From NCBI RefSeq assembly GCF_029760935.1, contig NZ_CP121684.1, forward strand, positions 2,108,001 through 2,172,000: a stretch of 64,000 nt of DNA, read 5' to 3'. Numbering within the stretch: position 1 is the first letter of the stretch; each line of letters starts with the position of its first letter. Positions 11,476 through 20,665 of this stretch are shown here, piece by piece. The notes under the pieces were generated by a model. It worked only from the letters and a program-made list of their open reading frames with translations. It ran no database searches and was not told where the DNA came from. The stretch comes from Lysinibacter sp. HNR (GTDB lineage: Bacteria > Actinomycetota > Actinomycetes > Actinomycetales > Microbacteriaceae). The translations under genes were made by a program, and so were the position numbers.

Positions 11476-12429
11476 ATGACTGATTTAATACGCGGAACAC
11501 GGGCAGATCTGGCCAATCCCTTTACCGAAATTGACCGCCGCAAGTGGGCAGTTCTCGCACCCTCAACCCCCCTCCCCCTCACAGAAACCGAGATTGTTCA
11601 GCTGCGTGGACTGGGCGATCCCCTTGATATTACTGAGGTTAACGAGGTCTACCGCCCCCTGAGCCGTCTGATCAATATCTTTGCCGCTGGTAATCGCCAA
11701 CTCACGAGTAGGGCAAACAGTTTTTTGGGGGAAAATTCTCAGCCTTCCCCCTTTGTTATCGGCATTGCGGGCTCCGTTGCGGTGGGGAAATCCACCATCG
11801 CCCGTCTGCTTCGAGAGCTTCTCGCCCGCTGGGAAGACACCCCTCGCGTGGAACTCATCACCACCGACGGTTTCCTCTACACCAACGCAGAACTTGAACG
11901 TCGCGGAATCGCTCATCGCAAAGGTTTCCCCGAATCGTATAATCGCCGGGCACTCCTCACCTTTGTCAGCCAGGTGAAAAGCGGTGCCGCGGAGGTTCAT
12001 GCCCCCTTCTACTCACATCTCACCTATGACATCGTGCCAAACGCCCAGATAACGGTGCGTCGGCCCGACATCCTCATTGTGGAGGGGCTCAATGTGCTTC
12101 AGCCCGCAACCACTGACCATCCCCTCGCGGTGAGTGACCTCTTTGACTTCTCGATCTATGTGGATGCCCGCACAAGCGATATAGCCAGCTGGTACGAAGA
12201 ACGCTTTCTTGCCCTCCAAAAAGGCGCTTTCACCGATCCCCACTCGTATTTCCGACGCTTTGCCGACCTCACGGAAGACCAGGCCCGCGCGCTGGCCATG
12301 GAGTACTGGAAAAACATTAACGAACCCAACCTCATTGAAAACGTAAGGACCACCCGCCAGAGGGCCACGCTTGTGCTTCGCAAAGACAGAGACCACACCG
12401 TGCAGAAGGTCTTGCTGCGCAAGCTCTAG
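11476..12429 (+). CDS. coaA: Type I pantothenate kinase
   Basis: Phosphorylates pantothenate, the first committed step of coenzyme A synthesis. It has 317 residues, full length for the CoaA type. The Walker A motif is [17 protein letters not shown] (Lys105). [22 protein letters not shown] and the segment VEGLNVLQ are typical of the P-loop kinase family that includes CoaA. It is transcribed divergently from glmS across 33 bp, so their promoters must overlap. A palindrome follows 34 bp after the stop. Confidence 0.96.
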   Translation: MTDLIRGTRADLANPFTEIDRRKWAVLAPSTPLPLTETEIVQLRGLGDPLDITEVNEVYRPLSRLINIFAAGNRQLTSRANSFLGENSQPSPFVIGIAGSVAVGKSTIARLLRELLARWEDTPRVELITTDGFLYTNAELERRGIAHRKGFPESYNRRALLTFVSQVKSGAAEVHAPFYSHLTYDIVPNAQITVRRPDILIVEGLNVLQPATTDHPLAVSDLFDFSIYVDARTSDIASWYEERFLALQKGAFTDPHSYFRRFADLTEDQARALAMEYWKNINEPNLIENVRTTRQRATLVLRKDRDHTVQKVLLRKL

Positions 12430-12463
12430 CACACAATCGCAAAGCCTCGGGTGGTTTAGAGGA

Positions 12464-12479
12464 TGGGCTCGCGAGCCCA
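12464..12479 (+). terminator. Short palindromic hairpin after coaA, no U-run
   Basis: Perfect 16-base palindrome TGGGCTCGCGAGCCCA. As RNA it forms a very stable short stem, but it is followed by GAAATAG rather than a U-run. It may be an I-shaped actinobacterial terminator for coaA, or a protein-binding site. Confidence 0.4.
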
Positions 12480-12614
12480 GAAATAGAACAGGTGCAACCG
12501 GTTGCGTCGGATACGGCAATCAAAACTCAAAAACCACAGCGCCTCAATTTTTGCGAGGATAATGTTTTGCCGATATCCTTACACAGTTAAGCCTTTTTGA
12601 AACGGAGTCCCCTC

Positions 12615-13190
12615 ATGCCTCGGCTTCCTCGCGTCAAGTCACGCCAACTTATCCTGATACCCGCTCTCATAGCCGCACTATCGCTGAGTGCATGCAGCGT
12701 CGTAGCGCTGCCCAACAGCACCGACGAACGCGATGATCGCGGAGGTACTACCATGGAGGGCGAGACAGATGTTTTTGATCTGCGGGAAGGCGACTGCTTT
12801 AACGACAACAACGCACCCCTGAGCGAAGACTCCGATTCTATTGACGACACCATCACCTCCGCAGGGTACTACGACAGCAACGAGGACGACGAGGTAACCA
12901 GCGTCTACACAGTACCCTGCGAACAGCTACACGACTACGAAGTGTACAAAAACATTATTCTCGAGGGTTCTCGCTATCCCGGTGACGATGAGATCGATAC
13001 TCAGGCTGATGAGGCGTGCTGGGCCGAGTTTGAATCTTTTGTAGAATTCCCCTACGCGGATTCAGAGTTCTGGTACACCTACTACACCCCCACCGCGGAG
13101 GGATGGAGAATCCTGCAGGACCGAACCATATCGTGCATCATATTTGCGGACGAGCCAACCACGGGCACCCTTGCAGGCGCGGCACGCTAG
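12615..13190 (+). CDS. Putative secreted lipoprotein with septum-formation-like domain
   Basis: Protein of 191 residues from ATG 12615, which has CGGAG at proper spacing; an upstream TTG at 12597 lacks this. The N-terminus is a lipoprotein signal (basic PRLPRVKSRQ, hydrophobic core, lipobox LSAC), so the product is probably membrane-anchored outside the cell. The mature part is very acidic (runs of D/E) and then shows DLREGDCFND, a cysteine-spaced VPCEQLHDYEVY, and WRILQDRTISCIIF. This is the pattern of the actinobacterial septum-formation domain. Function is unproven. It converges on glmM across 22 bp. Confidence 0.72.
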   Translation: MPRLPRVKSRQLILIPALIAALSLSACSVVALPNSTDERDDRGGTTMEGETDVFDLREGDCFNDNNAPLSEDSDSIDDTITSAGYYDSNEDDEVTSVYTVPCEQLHDYEVYKNIILEGSRYPGDDEIDTQADEACWAEFESFVEFPYADSEFWYTYYTPTAEGWRILQDRTISCIIFADEPTTGTLAGAAR

Positions 13191-13212
13191 GCACCACAAC
13201 CACACAAAACGC

Positions 13213-14559
13213 TTAAAGAGCGGTGCGCGCACGAACCACGTCGGCCAGGTCGTCAGCCAGTTGGGCGGCGGTGTGTTGCTCCCGCGCCTCAACCATCACA
13301 CGTACCACAGGCTCGGTCCCGGAGGGGCGCAGAAGCACGCGTCCGTTCTCCCCGAGAGCAAGCTCCGCCTGTGTCACGGCCTGAGCGATAACCTCATCGT
13401 TCAATGCCCGAGAACGATCAACGCCTCGCACGTTCACAAGAACCTGCGGATAGACCGTCATAGCCGAGGCAAGCTCTTTAAGTGTTTTACCCGTGCGCAC
13501 CATTTCTGCAACGATCTGGAGACCGGTGAGTATTCCATCACCGGTTGTTGCGTGGTCACTGATGATAACGTGGCCCGATTGCTCACCGCCCAGCGAATAG
13601 TTTCCCGCGTTTAACGCCTCAAGAACATAACGATCACCAACACCGGTCTCAACCACCGAGATCCCGTGGTTGTCCATCGCGATGCGAAGCCCCAGGTTAC
13701 TCATCACCGTGGTCACGAGGGTGTGATCTTTGAGCAGGTTGCGCTGTGACATCGAAATAGCCAGGATGACCATGATCATGTCACCGTCGATAACATTGCC
13801 CTCGTGATCAATCGCCAGGCAGCGGTCGGCGTCTCCGTCGTGGGCGATTCCCAAGTCTGCACCGTGCTCACGCACAGCGACGGAAAGCTGTTCAAGGTGG
13901 GTTGAGCCAACACTGTCGTTGATATTAAAACCATCGGGGCTATTGCCGATAACCGTGACCCGAGCACCCGCATCGCGAAAAACATCCGGTGAGATTCCGG
14001 CGGCCGCACCGTGGGCGCAGTCCAACACCACGTGAACTCCATCGAGACGTTCAGAAAGCGTTCCCAAGAGGTGAACAACGTAACGATCCTCAGCGTCCGC
14101 AAAACGACGAATCCTGCCCACCTCACGTCCGGTTGGGCTCAGCTTTGGTTCCGTTAGCGCGGCCTCAATCAGATCCTCAACCTCGTCGGGGAGCTTCTTC
14201 CCGCCACGGGCAAAAAACTTGATGCCGTTATCGGGGGCCGGGTTGTGTGACGCAGAAACCATCACGCCAAAGTCTGCCCGCGCATTGGCCACAAGGAACG
14301 CAGCGGCTGGCGTGGGAATAACCCCGGCATCGAGCACATCAACACCGGAACTGGCGAGACCCGCCGCAACGGCGGCAGCAATAAACTCACCGGATACCCG
14401 GGGGTCCCGAGCAATTACGGCTATCGGCCGACGGCTCTCCTCACGGGCTGAGCGACCCAGCACCCGAGCTGCTGCCTGAGCAAGCCCGAGCGCTAGGTCG
14501 GCCGTAACGTCAATTCCGGCGAGGCCTCGAACCCCGTCCGTGCCAAAGAGGCGACGCAT
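13213..14559 (-). CDS. glmM: Phosphoglucosamine mutase
   Basis: Interconverts glucosamine-6-P and glucosamine-1-P for UDP-GlcNAc synthesis. It has 448 residues and starts [14 protein letters not shown]. The catalytic phosphoserine loop is [15 protein letters not shown] (Ser104 by position), the metal loop DGDADRCLA, the sugar-binding loop GGEQSGHVI, and the phosphate-binding loop [13 protein letters not shown]. It is 24 bp downstream of rpsI on the same strand, the common actinobacterial rplM-rpsI-glmM order. With glmS nearby it completes the GlcN-1-P branch. Confidence 0.97.
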   Translation of the reverse strand: MRRLFGTDGVRGLAGIDVTADLALGLAQAAARVLGRSAREESRRPIAVIARDPRVSGEFIAAAVAAGLASSGVDVLDAGVIPTPAAAFLVANARADFGVMVSASHNPAPDNGIKFFARGGKKLPDEVEDLIEAALTEPKLSPTGREVGRIRRFADAEDRYVVHLLGTLSERLDGVHVVLDCAHGAAAGISPDVFRDAGARVTVIGNSPDGFNINDSVGSTHLEQLSVAVREHGADLGIAHDGDADRCLAIDHEGNVIDGDMIMVILAISMSQRNLLKDHTLVTTVMSNLGLRIAMDNHGISVVETGVGDRYVLEALNAGNYSLGGEQSGHVIISDHATTGDGILTGLQIVAEMVRTGKTLKELASAMTVYPQVLVNVRGVDRSRALNDEVIAQAVTQAELALGENGRVLLRPSGTEPVVRVMVEAREQHTAAQLADDLADVVRARTAL

Positions 14560-14583
14560 GTGTACCTGTGGTCCGACTCGAGG

Positions 14584-15069
14584 CTAGCGCTTCGAGTACT
14601 GTGGAGCCTTGCGGGCCTTCTTAAGACCGGCCTTCTTACGTTCCTTGATACGAGCATCTCGACTCAGGAATCCTGCCTTCTTGAGTGCAGGACGGTTGTT
14701 CTCCTGGTCGATCTCGTTGAGGGCACGGGCGATTCCGAGGCGAAGCGCACCCGCCTGGCCCGAGGGCCCCCCTCCTCCGATACGAGCAATAACGTCGTAT
14801 CCACCCACAAGCTCAAGCAGGGTGAAGGGATCATTAATCAATTGCTGGTGTAGCTTATTGGGAAAGTAGTCTTCGAGTTCACGCCCGTTAACCGTGATCT
14901 TTCCGGTTCCGGGGATGAGACGCACACGAGCAATGGCCCGCTTACGACGTCCCACAGCCGCACCGGGCACGCTGAGCGCGGGGCGGGCGGCCCGGGGGGC
15001 CTCCTCCGCGGGAGTTTCGGTAGTAAAGCTCTCGGCCGCTTCCTCAAGCTGTTCTGCAATAGTAGCCAC
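14584..15069 (-). CDS. rpsI: 30S ribosomal protein S9
   Basis: Small-subunit protein whose C-terminal tail reaches the P-site tRNA. The 161 residues are longer than the roughly 130-residue core because of an acidic/alanine-rich N-terminal extension of about 35 residues. The core runs from [25 protein letters not shown] to the basic tail ending APQYSKR. It is downstream of rplM. Confidence 0.97.
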   Translation of the reverse strand: MATIAEQLEEAAESFTTETPAEEAPRAARPALSVPGAAVGRRKRAIARVRLIPGTGKITVNGRELEDYFPNKLHQQLINDPFTLLELVGGYDVIARIGGGGPSGQAGALRLGIARALNEIDQENNRPALKKAGFLSRDARIKERKKAGLKKARKAPQYSKR

Positions 15070-15115
15070 GATATCTAGTCCTTAAAATTCTTGTGAGTGT
15101 TTTCTAGTTTCGCGA

Positions 15116-15562
15116 CTACTGCGCGACCTGCGTAAAGGTGAATGCCTGAGGCTGCTGCGCCTGGTGAGGATGTTCCGCACCGGCATAAACCTTAAGCTTG
15201 CGGAACTGATCCGCACCAAGAGAGTTCTTGGGGAGCATACCGCGAACGGCTTTCTCAACCGCGCGCTCGGGGTTCTTGGCCAGGAGTTCCGTGTAGGAAA
15301 CCGAACGGAGACCACCCGGGTATCCCGAGTGACGGTAGGCGCGCTTTTTCTCAGCTTTGTTGCGAGTGAGAACGACCTTGTCGGCGTTAATAATAATGAC
15401 GTAGTCACCCATGTCCATGTGGGGGGCAAAGGTGGGCTTGTGCTTGCCACGCAGGAGCGCTGCGGCGTGTGTCGCGAGGCGACCCAGCACCACATCGGTG
15501 GCGTCGATTATGATCCACTCAGGTTTTTGATCTGAGGGTTTAGGAGAAAATGTGCGAGTCAC
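15116..15562 (-). CDS. rplM: 50S ribosomal protein L13
   Basis: Early-assembly large-subunit protein, 148 residues, full length. It shows [19 protein letters not shown] and [22 protein letters not shown], with [17 protein letters not shown] near the end. It is the first gene of the rplM-rpsI-glmM transcript. An inverted repeat lies 57 bp upstream of its start. Confidence 0.97.
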   Translation of the reverse strand: MTRTFSPKPSDQKPEWIIIDATDVVLGRLATHAAALLRGKHKPTFAPHMDMGDYVIIINADKVVLTRNKAEKKRAYRHSGYPGGLRSVSYTELLAKNPERAVEKAVRGMLPKNSLGADQFRKLKVYAGAEHPHQAQQPQAFTFTQVAQ

Positions 15563-15618
15563 TACCGTGCTGCTTTCTGTGTCGAAATGAGATGTTCGTG
15601 AATCCCGCTCCTATCGCA

Positions 15619-15647
15619 GTTTTTACATCGCGGATGCGTGTAAAAAC
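15619..15647. promoter_or_regulatory. Inverted repeat in the rplM leader / downstream of the iron ABC genes
   Basis: Perfect 9-base arms GTTTTTACA and TGTAAAAAC separated by 11 bases, in the 160-bp gap between the iron-transport ATPase gene and rplM. It could be an operator, part of an L13 leader, or a hairpin ending the iron operon. No U-run follows on the minus strand. Confidence 0.4.
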
Positions 15648-15722
15648 CGGCCATCGGAGGGCTCAACTTCGGGGCAGCGCGATAAAACCGGCTGACACCA
15701 AGAAACCATCCTATCACATACA

Positions 15723-16481
15723 CTAGCGCGCGTACACCGCTGTTCGTTGTCCATCAAGATCGTGGACCCGCACGGGCGTGTCAAAAACATCACTAAGGAT
15801 ATCGTCGCACATAATTTCCGCCACAGATCCCACGTGTGCAATGCTTCCCTCACGCAGCGCGATAATACGATCCGAGTACGCAGCCGCAAAATTCACATCG
15901 TGAATCACCAAAACAATGGTTTTTCCGAGTTCATCCGCCGCTCGTCGCAGGTGCCTCATCATGAGAACAGCGTGCTTCATGTCCAGGTTGTTCAGCGGCT
16001 CATCTAATAAAAGATACTTGGTGTCCTGCGCCAGAACCATCGCGACAAAAGCACGCTGACGCTGCCCCCCGGAGAGCTGATCGATGAAACGATCCGCGAG
16101 GGAGGTGAGATTAACAAAGTCGAGCGCAGTCTCAACACGCTCGCGATCTTCGGCGGTGAGGCGGCCCTGCGAGTGCGGAAATCTCCCGAAAGTTACCAGT
16201 TCACGCACCCGAAGCCGAGCCGTAATATGGTTCTCCTGACGCAGAATTGACAGCTGCTTAGCAAGCTCCCGTGATTTTGCGACGTGTACATCATGAGAGC
16301 CCACGGTGACCCGGCCGCTCGTTGGCTCGAGCAAACGCCCGATAATGGTCATCAGCGTGGACTTTCCGGCACCGTTTGGGCCGATCAGCGAGGTAATCCC
16401 ACCCTCCTCAATGGTGCCGGAAACGGGGCCCAGAACCGCCGTTTCAACATACTTTTTCGTGAGGTTGGAAAAGGTAATCAC
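15723..16481 (-). CDS. Ferric-siderophore ABC transporter, ATP-binding protein
   Basis: Cytoplasmic ATPase of 252 residues that powers a FecCD-type importer. Walker A is GPNGAGKST (residues 34-42), the ABC signature is LSGGQRQ (136-142) and Walker B is LLLDEP (157-162), followed by a switch His in VLVIHDVNFA. The sequence is of the FepC/FhuC/YclP type. Its start overlaps the end of the upstream permease gene by 4 bp. It is the last gene of a four-gene iron-uptake group. Confidence 0.93.
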   Translation of the reverse strand: MITFSNLTKKYVETAVLGPVSGTIEEGGITSLIGPNGAGKSTLMTIIGRLLEPTSGRVTVGSHDVHVAKSRELAKQLSILRQENHITARLRVRELVTFGRFPHSQGRLTAEDRERVETALDFVNLTSLADRFIDQLSGGQRQRAFVAMVLAQDTKYLLLDEPLNNLDMKHAVLMMRHLRRAADELGKTIVLVIHDVNFAAAYSDRIIALREGSIAHVGSVAEIMCDDILSDVFDTPVRVHDLDGQRTAVYAR

Positions 16482-17461
16482 AGATGCCCTTTCTTTCTTA
16501 AGAGGAGGACAAGGAACAGTATTCCCCCCACAAATTCAATGAGTATCGTAAAAAGACCGCCAGCATAGAAGATATGCTGCATAACAAATTGCCCGGCAAC
16601 CAGGGTGATAAACCCGAGTAGAAACGCCATGGGCATCACGTATTGATGCCGGTAATCACCGGCACACTGGTAGGCCAGTGTCGCAACGATAAAACCAAAA
16701 AATGTCATGGGTCCTGCGAGCGCCGTCGAGAAGGCGATCAAGACCGCTACAAGAATAAGCATGAGAGTGAGTTCACCCCTGTGGTTCACCCCCACGTTTG
16801 TCGCCTGCTCCCGACCCAGGAGGATCACATCGAGGTGTCGCCTCCGGAGCCAAAGAAAGATTGCCACAACCCCACAAACGGCAAAAGCCAGAGGGAGGTA
16901 CTCGGCCTTTACCGTACTGAGTCGCCCAAAAAGCTTCACCGAGAGCAGGTCATACTCGGTGGGAGAGAGCAGCCTCTGTAAGAAAACCGCCACGCTGCTA
17001 AAGGATATGCCCAGCACAACACCCACCAGCAGAAGCAGATAGAGGCTGCCAAACTTTCCCGAGAACAACCAGCGGTACAGAATAACCGCAAAAGACACCA
17101 TCATTACCGTCTGCACAACGAGCTTAGGGATACCCTCTGTCTGCGCAATGATGGTTCCTCCGAAGAGAAACACTGCAAGCGTCTGCATGAGGACGTAAAG
17201 CGAGTCAAATCCGATGATGGAGGGTGTGAGGATACGGTTATGCGTCACCGTATGAAAAATGACCGTTCCCACCCCCTGCGCAAAGGCCGCGATCGTGATG
17301 GCCCCCAGCAGGGTGAAGCGGCGGGGCATCGCAAAGCTCCAGGACCCCCGCACAAATAGCAACAAAAAGCAGAGCGCCAGAACAATCGCAACCAGCGCAA
17401 AAATAGCGAGCCTGAGCTTTGGTCGCGGAAGCGCACGCTTCACCGTATCCACACTATGCAC
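16478..17461 (-). CDS. Ferric-siderophore ABC transporter permease (FecCD family), second subunit
   Basis: Polytopic permease of about 327 residues. The frame is open to 17518, but GTG at 17461 overlaps the stop of the upstream permease gene (GTGCATAG), and this coupled start is the likely one. Typical FecCD features include a long series of hydrophobic helices, LTPSIIGFDSLYVLMQTLAVFLFGG, and the ATPase-coupling segment EQATNVGVNHRGELTLML. With the preceding permease it should form the heterodimeric membrane channel. Confidence 0.88.
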   Translation of the reverse strand: MHSVDTVKRALPRPKLRLAIFALVAIVLALCFLLLFVRGSWSFAMPRRFTLLGAITIAAFAQGVGTVIFHTVTHNRILTPSIIGFDSLYVLMQTLAVFLFGGTIIAQTEGIPKLVVQTVMMVSFAVILYRWLFSGKFGSLYLLLLVGVVLGISFSSVAVFLQRLLSPTEYDLLSVKLFGRLSTVKAEYLPLAFAVCGVVAIFLWLRRRHLDVILLGREQATNVGVNHRGELTLMLILVAVLIAFSTALAGPMTFFGFIVATLAYQCAGDYRHQYVMPMAFLLGFITLVAGQFVMQHIFYAGGLFTILIEFVGGILFLVLLLRKKGHL

Positions 17462-18488
17462 TGAGATACTTTCTCTGACGCAAAACCAGGGCGATAAAAA
17501 GCACGGCGCCCACAGCACCCAGGATAACCGACACGGGTATCTCCATCGGCGCTACCACTACGCGGCCGATGAGGTCGCACACCAGCATGAGACCAATACT
17601 CACCACTGCCACCCAGGGCAGGTTGCGGCGCATATCGTCGCCCAGCACAACAGACACCGCGTTGGGAACGATCAGTCCCAGGAAAGGAATAAATCCCACC
17701 ACCACCGAGGTGACCCCGGTGGCAAGCGCCACCATGCTTACACCAATAAGAACGGTGAGCTCGTAGTTCATCCCCAGGTTGGTTGACAGGGCCTTACCCA
17801 GGCCAGCCGCGGTGAAGCGATTGGCAAGAATATACGCGAGCACTGCAATCACCACAACCGCCCAGAGCGGTTCATAAAACCCACGGACAACACCCGAGAA
17901 GCCGCCAGAGCTCCAGGCAGACATTGATTGCAGAAGCTGTGTTTCGCTCGCGATAAAGGTCATTGCTGCCCCCACCACGGCCCCCAGCATAATTCCCACG
18001 AGGGGGATCAATATGGACCCCTGCCCGACGCCCTTTGCCGCCACCCGCCGCAGCAAAAATATGAACACGAGCGTTCCGCAAAAGGCAAAAGCCGTGGCGA
18101 TAATCATCTTAAACAGAGGGGTGGCTCCGGGCACGAACAGAAGAGCCACCAGCACGCCAAGCCCCGCCCACTGACTCGTCCCAGCGGTGGTTGGTTCAAC
18201 AAAACGATTCTGGGTGATCAGCTGCATGATCACCCCGGAAACACTCATTGCCACAGCGGCAAAGATAATCGCGAGTGTCCGTGGCACACGAGAGATAAAA
18301 AACATTTCTCGGGCCTCGGGGTTGTGAAGTAACTGAGAAACGGTGATATCGTAACCACCCACAAAGAGCGAAACCACGACCAGGGCCACCACAACAACAA
18401 GCGTGATCCCGAGGACGACCCTTCGGTTACCCCGCGTGACAATGCTGTGCCGTGGCCGACCCTGATCAGTATAGGGGCTAGCAGCCAT
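17454..18488 (-). CDS. Ferric-siderophore ABC transporter permease (FecCD family), first subunit
   Basis: Permease of 344 residues with a basic N-terminal tail and then about nine to ten hydrophobic helices. Family features include SRVPRTLAIIFAAVAMSVSGVIMQLITQNRFVEPTTAGTS split across the first helices, the coupling segment ALSTNLGMNYELTVLI, and FIPFLGLIVPNAVSVVLGDDMRRNLP near the end. It is followed by the second permease with an 8-bp overlap, and preceded by the binding-protein gene, which ends 77 bp upstream. Confidence 0.9.
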   Translation of the reverse strand: MAASPYTDQGRPRHSIVTRGNRRVVLGITLVVVVALVVVSLFVGGYDITVSQLLHNPEAREMFFISRVPRTLAIIFAAVAMSVSGVIMQLITQNRFVEPTTAGTSQWAGLGVLVALLFVPGATPLFKMIIATAFAFCGTLVFIFLLRRVAAKGVGQGSILIPLVGIMLGAVVGAAMTFIASETQLLQSMSAWSSGGFSGVVRGFYEPLWAVVVIAVLAYILANRFTAAGLGKALSTNLGMNYELTVLIGVSMVALATGVTSVVVGFIPFLGLIVPNAVSVVLGDDMRRNLPWVAVVSIGLMLVCDLIGRVVVAPMEIPVSVILGAVGAVLFIALVLRQRKYLSA

Positions 18489-18565
18489 AGTTAAATTTTC
18501 TGGTCATTCAGGTGGGGAGATTGAACCATAAAGTTGCAAAACTCTACCTGGGTTAGTTGCGAATC

Positions 18566-19534
18566 CTAGCTGTTATTAAAGGCATCCGTAATTTGCTGAT
18601 AAACCTGCGTGTAGGCCTGTATTCCCTCACGAGTATAGAAATACGGATCCAGATAGATGATGTGATCCTCCGTCATGAAGGTGGTATTTCTCAAGGCTTC
18701 CTGCGCGGCAAACACCTGCTCGGCGGGGAGTACACCGCTCTCCCCAACAGCCGCATCACGATCAAGAACGATCACCCAATCGGGATTGGCCTGTGCGATG
18801 GTTTCCGGCGCGAGTCCCGAATCACCATGAATATCTCCCCCCTCGCCGGCAAAAACATCCTGAAGCGTCAGGGGCTCAATAATGCGACCAATTCGCTGCG
18901 AGCCATTGTCAATTTTTCCACCGCTCACAACGGCAAAAAAGACGGTTTGATCTCCGGTTGCGGCGCTTGCATCTTTCTCGGCGTCCTCTAGCGCTCGCAC
19001 AGTTTTGTCGGCCTCGCTCTCTTTGTTAAAAATCGTACCGAGGGTCTCGGTCTGAGCTTTAAGCGACTCAATCCAACCGCCCGAGTAGTCTTCGCTAGCC
19101 GCTATATCAATAGTGAGACCGATGCTACTCAGATCATCCTGATACTCGGAAAAACGATAACCCCCCAGGATAAGGTCGGGTTGCGCCTCGCTCACGAGCT
19201 CCAATTGCGGCTCGCGATGAGTACCGATGTCCAAAATGTTTTCGTCTGTTACCCAGTCTTCAAACCCCTCACCCGGGAGCAGTCCCTTCGGAACCGCCAC
19301 GGGGGTTATTCCCCAGTCACGAAGCGTCTCAAAAGAGGTGTTATCGAGGGCAACCACCCGTTTGGGTTCAACCGGAACCGCTACAGGACCGTTGGCAGTC
19401 TCAACGGTTACTGAGTTGACGCTCTGAGCGGCGGAAGTGGTGGGCTCACTGGAGGTTGCACAACCTGCAACAGAGACAGCAAACCCAGCAAGCAAGATTA
19501 CGGCAGCAAAACGAATATTTTTACGGATAAGCAT
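18566..19534 (-). CDS. Siderophore-binding lipoprotein of the iron ABC transporter
   Basis: Periplasmic-type binding protein for a ferric siderophore. From ATG 19534 the product has a compact lipoprotein signal (LIRKNIRFAAVILLAGF, lipobox VAGC); TTG 19558 with an AGGAG upstream is an alternative start. The mature part shows PKRVVALDNTSFETLRDWGITPVAVP and QPDLILGGYRFSEYQDDLSSIGLT, characteristic of the class III (FepB/FecB) fold. It heads the four-gene operon, and an IdeR-type box lies 59 bp upstream. Confidence 0.9.
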   Translation of the reverse strand: MLIRKNIRFAAVILLAGFAVSVAGCATSSEPTTSAAQSVNSVTVETANGPVAVPVEPKRVVALDNTSFETLRDWGITPVAVPKGLLPGEGFEDWVTDENILDIGTHREPQLELVSEAQPDLILGGYRFSEYQDDLSSIGLTIDIAASEDYSGGWIESLKAQTETLGTIFNKESEADKTVRALEDAEKDASAATGDQTVFFAVVSGGKIDNGSQRIGRIIEPLTLQDVFAGEGGDIHGDSGLAPETIAQANPDWVIVLDRDAAVGESGVLPAEQVFAAQEALRNTTFMTEDHIIYLDPYFYTREGIQAYTQVYQQITDAFNNS

Positions 19535-19592
19535 CAGTGTACTTTCGTATAGGACCAAAGAGAGCTGCTCCTATCGGCAACCCCTTGCAACA

Positions 19593-19611
19593 ATAGGGTA
19601 GGCTTGCCTAA
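19593..19611 (-). promoter_or_regulatory. IdeR/DtxR iron-box
   Basis: Read on the minus strand, TTAGGCAAGCCTACCCTAT matches the 19-bp DtxR/IdeR consensus TTAGGTTAGCCTAACCTAA at 15 positions. It lies just upstream of the siderophore-binding lipoprotein gene, so iron-replete cells would repress the importer. It is also immediately downstream of truA. Confidence 0.82.
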
Positions 19612-19660
19612 GTGTGCAAGCAATCTGCGTATATTTCATCTCGCCGTTGCACAATTGATA

Positions 19661-20542
19661 CTATTCTTCCACGAAATCGCGACGGGCTCGGGTGGTCTCC
19701 GCGCGCAAAGCCCACTCCTCTGGAGCCGGATAAGCCACCTCCTGCAGAGACAATCCCTTTGCCGGGCTCACCACAAAGCGACTCCCCCGTTTTGCCTCCT
19801 CCAGTACCTCAATGAGCTCAGAAAGGCCAAGTTTTCCCTCACCGACAGCAACACAGGCTCCCGTGAGCGAACGAACCATCGAGTGACAAAAGGCGTCAGC
19901 CCTCACCAGGGCCGCCAGAACTCCGTCAGCCTCACGTCGCCAAGAAAAGTCAAGGAGGGTACGGGTTGTTGTGGCTCCCGGGCGCGGCCTGCAAAACGAG
20001 GCAAAATCGTGCAGACCGACCAGAACCCCCGCCGCCGCATTCATCCGTTCCACATCGAGCTCACGATCTATCCACAGGGTATATTGACGGTGCAGCGGAT
20101 TCTTAAAGGCAAGATCATCGGCAATGCGATACTCGTATCGCCGCCACAGCGCGGAAAATCTGGCATCAAAATCCGCAGAAACCTCGGTAACCTCACCGAC
20201 CCGAACGTCCATACCGCTCACGCCCAAGACCCCGTTCAGGCGGGAGCGCAGGTGCTGGGCGGGAGTAGTATGGGCATCATCCTTTCGGCGATCCCTGAGC
20301 GACTCAACGTGGGCTTCCGCAAGATCAACGTGAGCCACCTGCCCGCGCGCATGGACTCCAGCATCTGTTCTTCCCGCAACGGTAAGGGTGGGGGGATCCA
20401 ACGGATGCCTCGTAATAATCCCCAGACCGTTTTCGAGCATTCCTTGAACAGTGCGGAGTCCCGGTTGCTTTGCCCACCCCATAAAATCTGTTCCGTCGTA
20501 CGAGAGAGGCAGCGCAAAACGGCGCCGGGATGAGGTCAGCAT
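19661..20542 (-). CDS. truA: tRNA pseudouridine synthase A
   Basis: Makes pseudouridine at positions 38-40 of tRNA anticodon stems. It has 293 residues, starting ALPLSYDGTDFMGWAKQPGLRTVQG. The catalytic Asp60 is in VAGRTDAGVHARGQ, and a later motif is RADAFCHSMVRSLTG. It is the gene that usually follows rplQ in actinobacteria, but here the acyltransferase gene lies between them on the other strand. Confidence 0.95.
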   Translation of the reverse strand: MLTSSRRRFALPLSYDGTDFMGWAKQPGLRTVQGMLENGLGIITRHPLDPPTLTVAGRTDAGVHARGQVAHVDLAEAHVESLRDRRKDDAHTTPAQHLRSRLNGVLGVSGMDVRVGEVTEVSADFDARFSALWRRYEYRIADDLAFKNPLHRQYTLWIDRELDVERMNAAAGVLVGLHDFASFCRPRPGATTTRTLLDFSWRREADGVLAALVRADAFCHSMVRSLTGACVAVGEGKLGLSELIEVLEEAKRGSRFVVSPAKGLSLQEVAYPAPEEWALRAETTRARRDFVEE

Positions 20543-20665
20543 GAGAAAGATTTTATCGCACTCACCGGGTGGGATATTTTGCTCACGGGCGGTATTCTAT
20601 AAGAACCCAAAACCCGCAACGATGAGCCTCACAGTGTCATCTATAGATCGTATTTACAGCATTAA

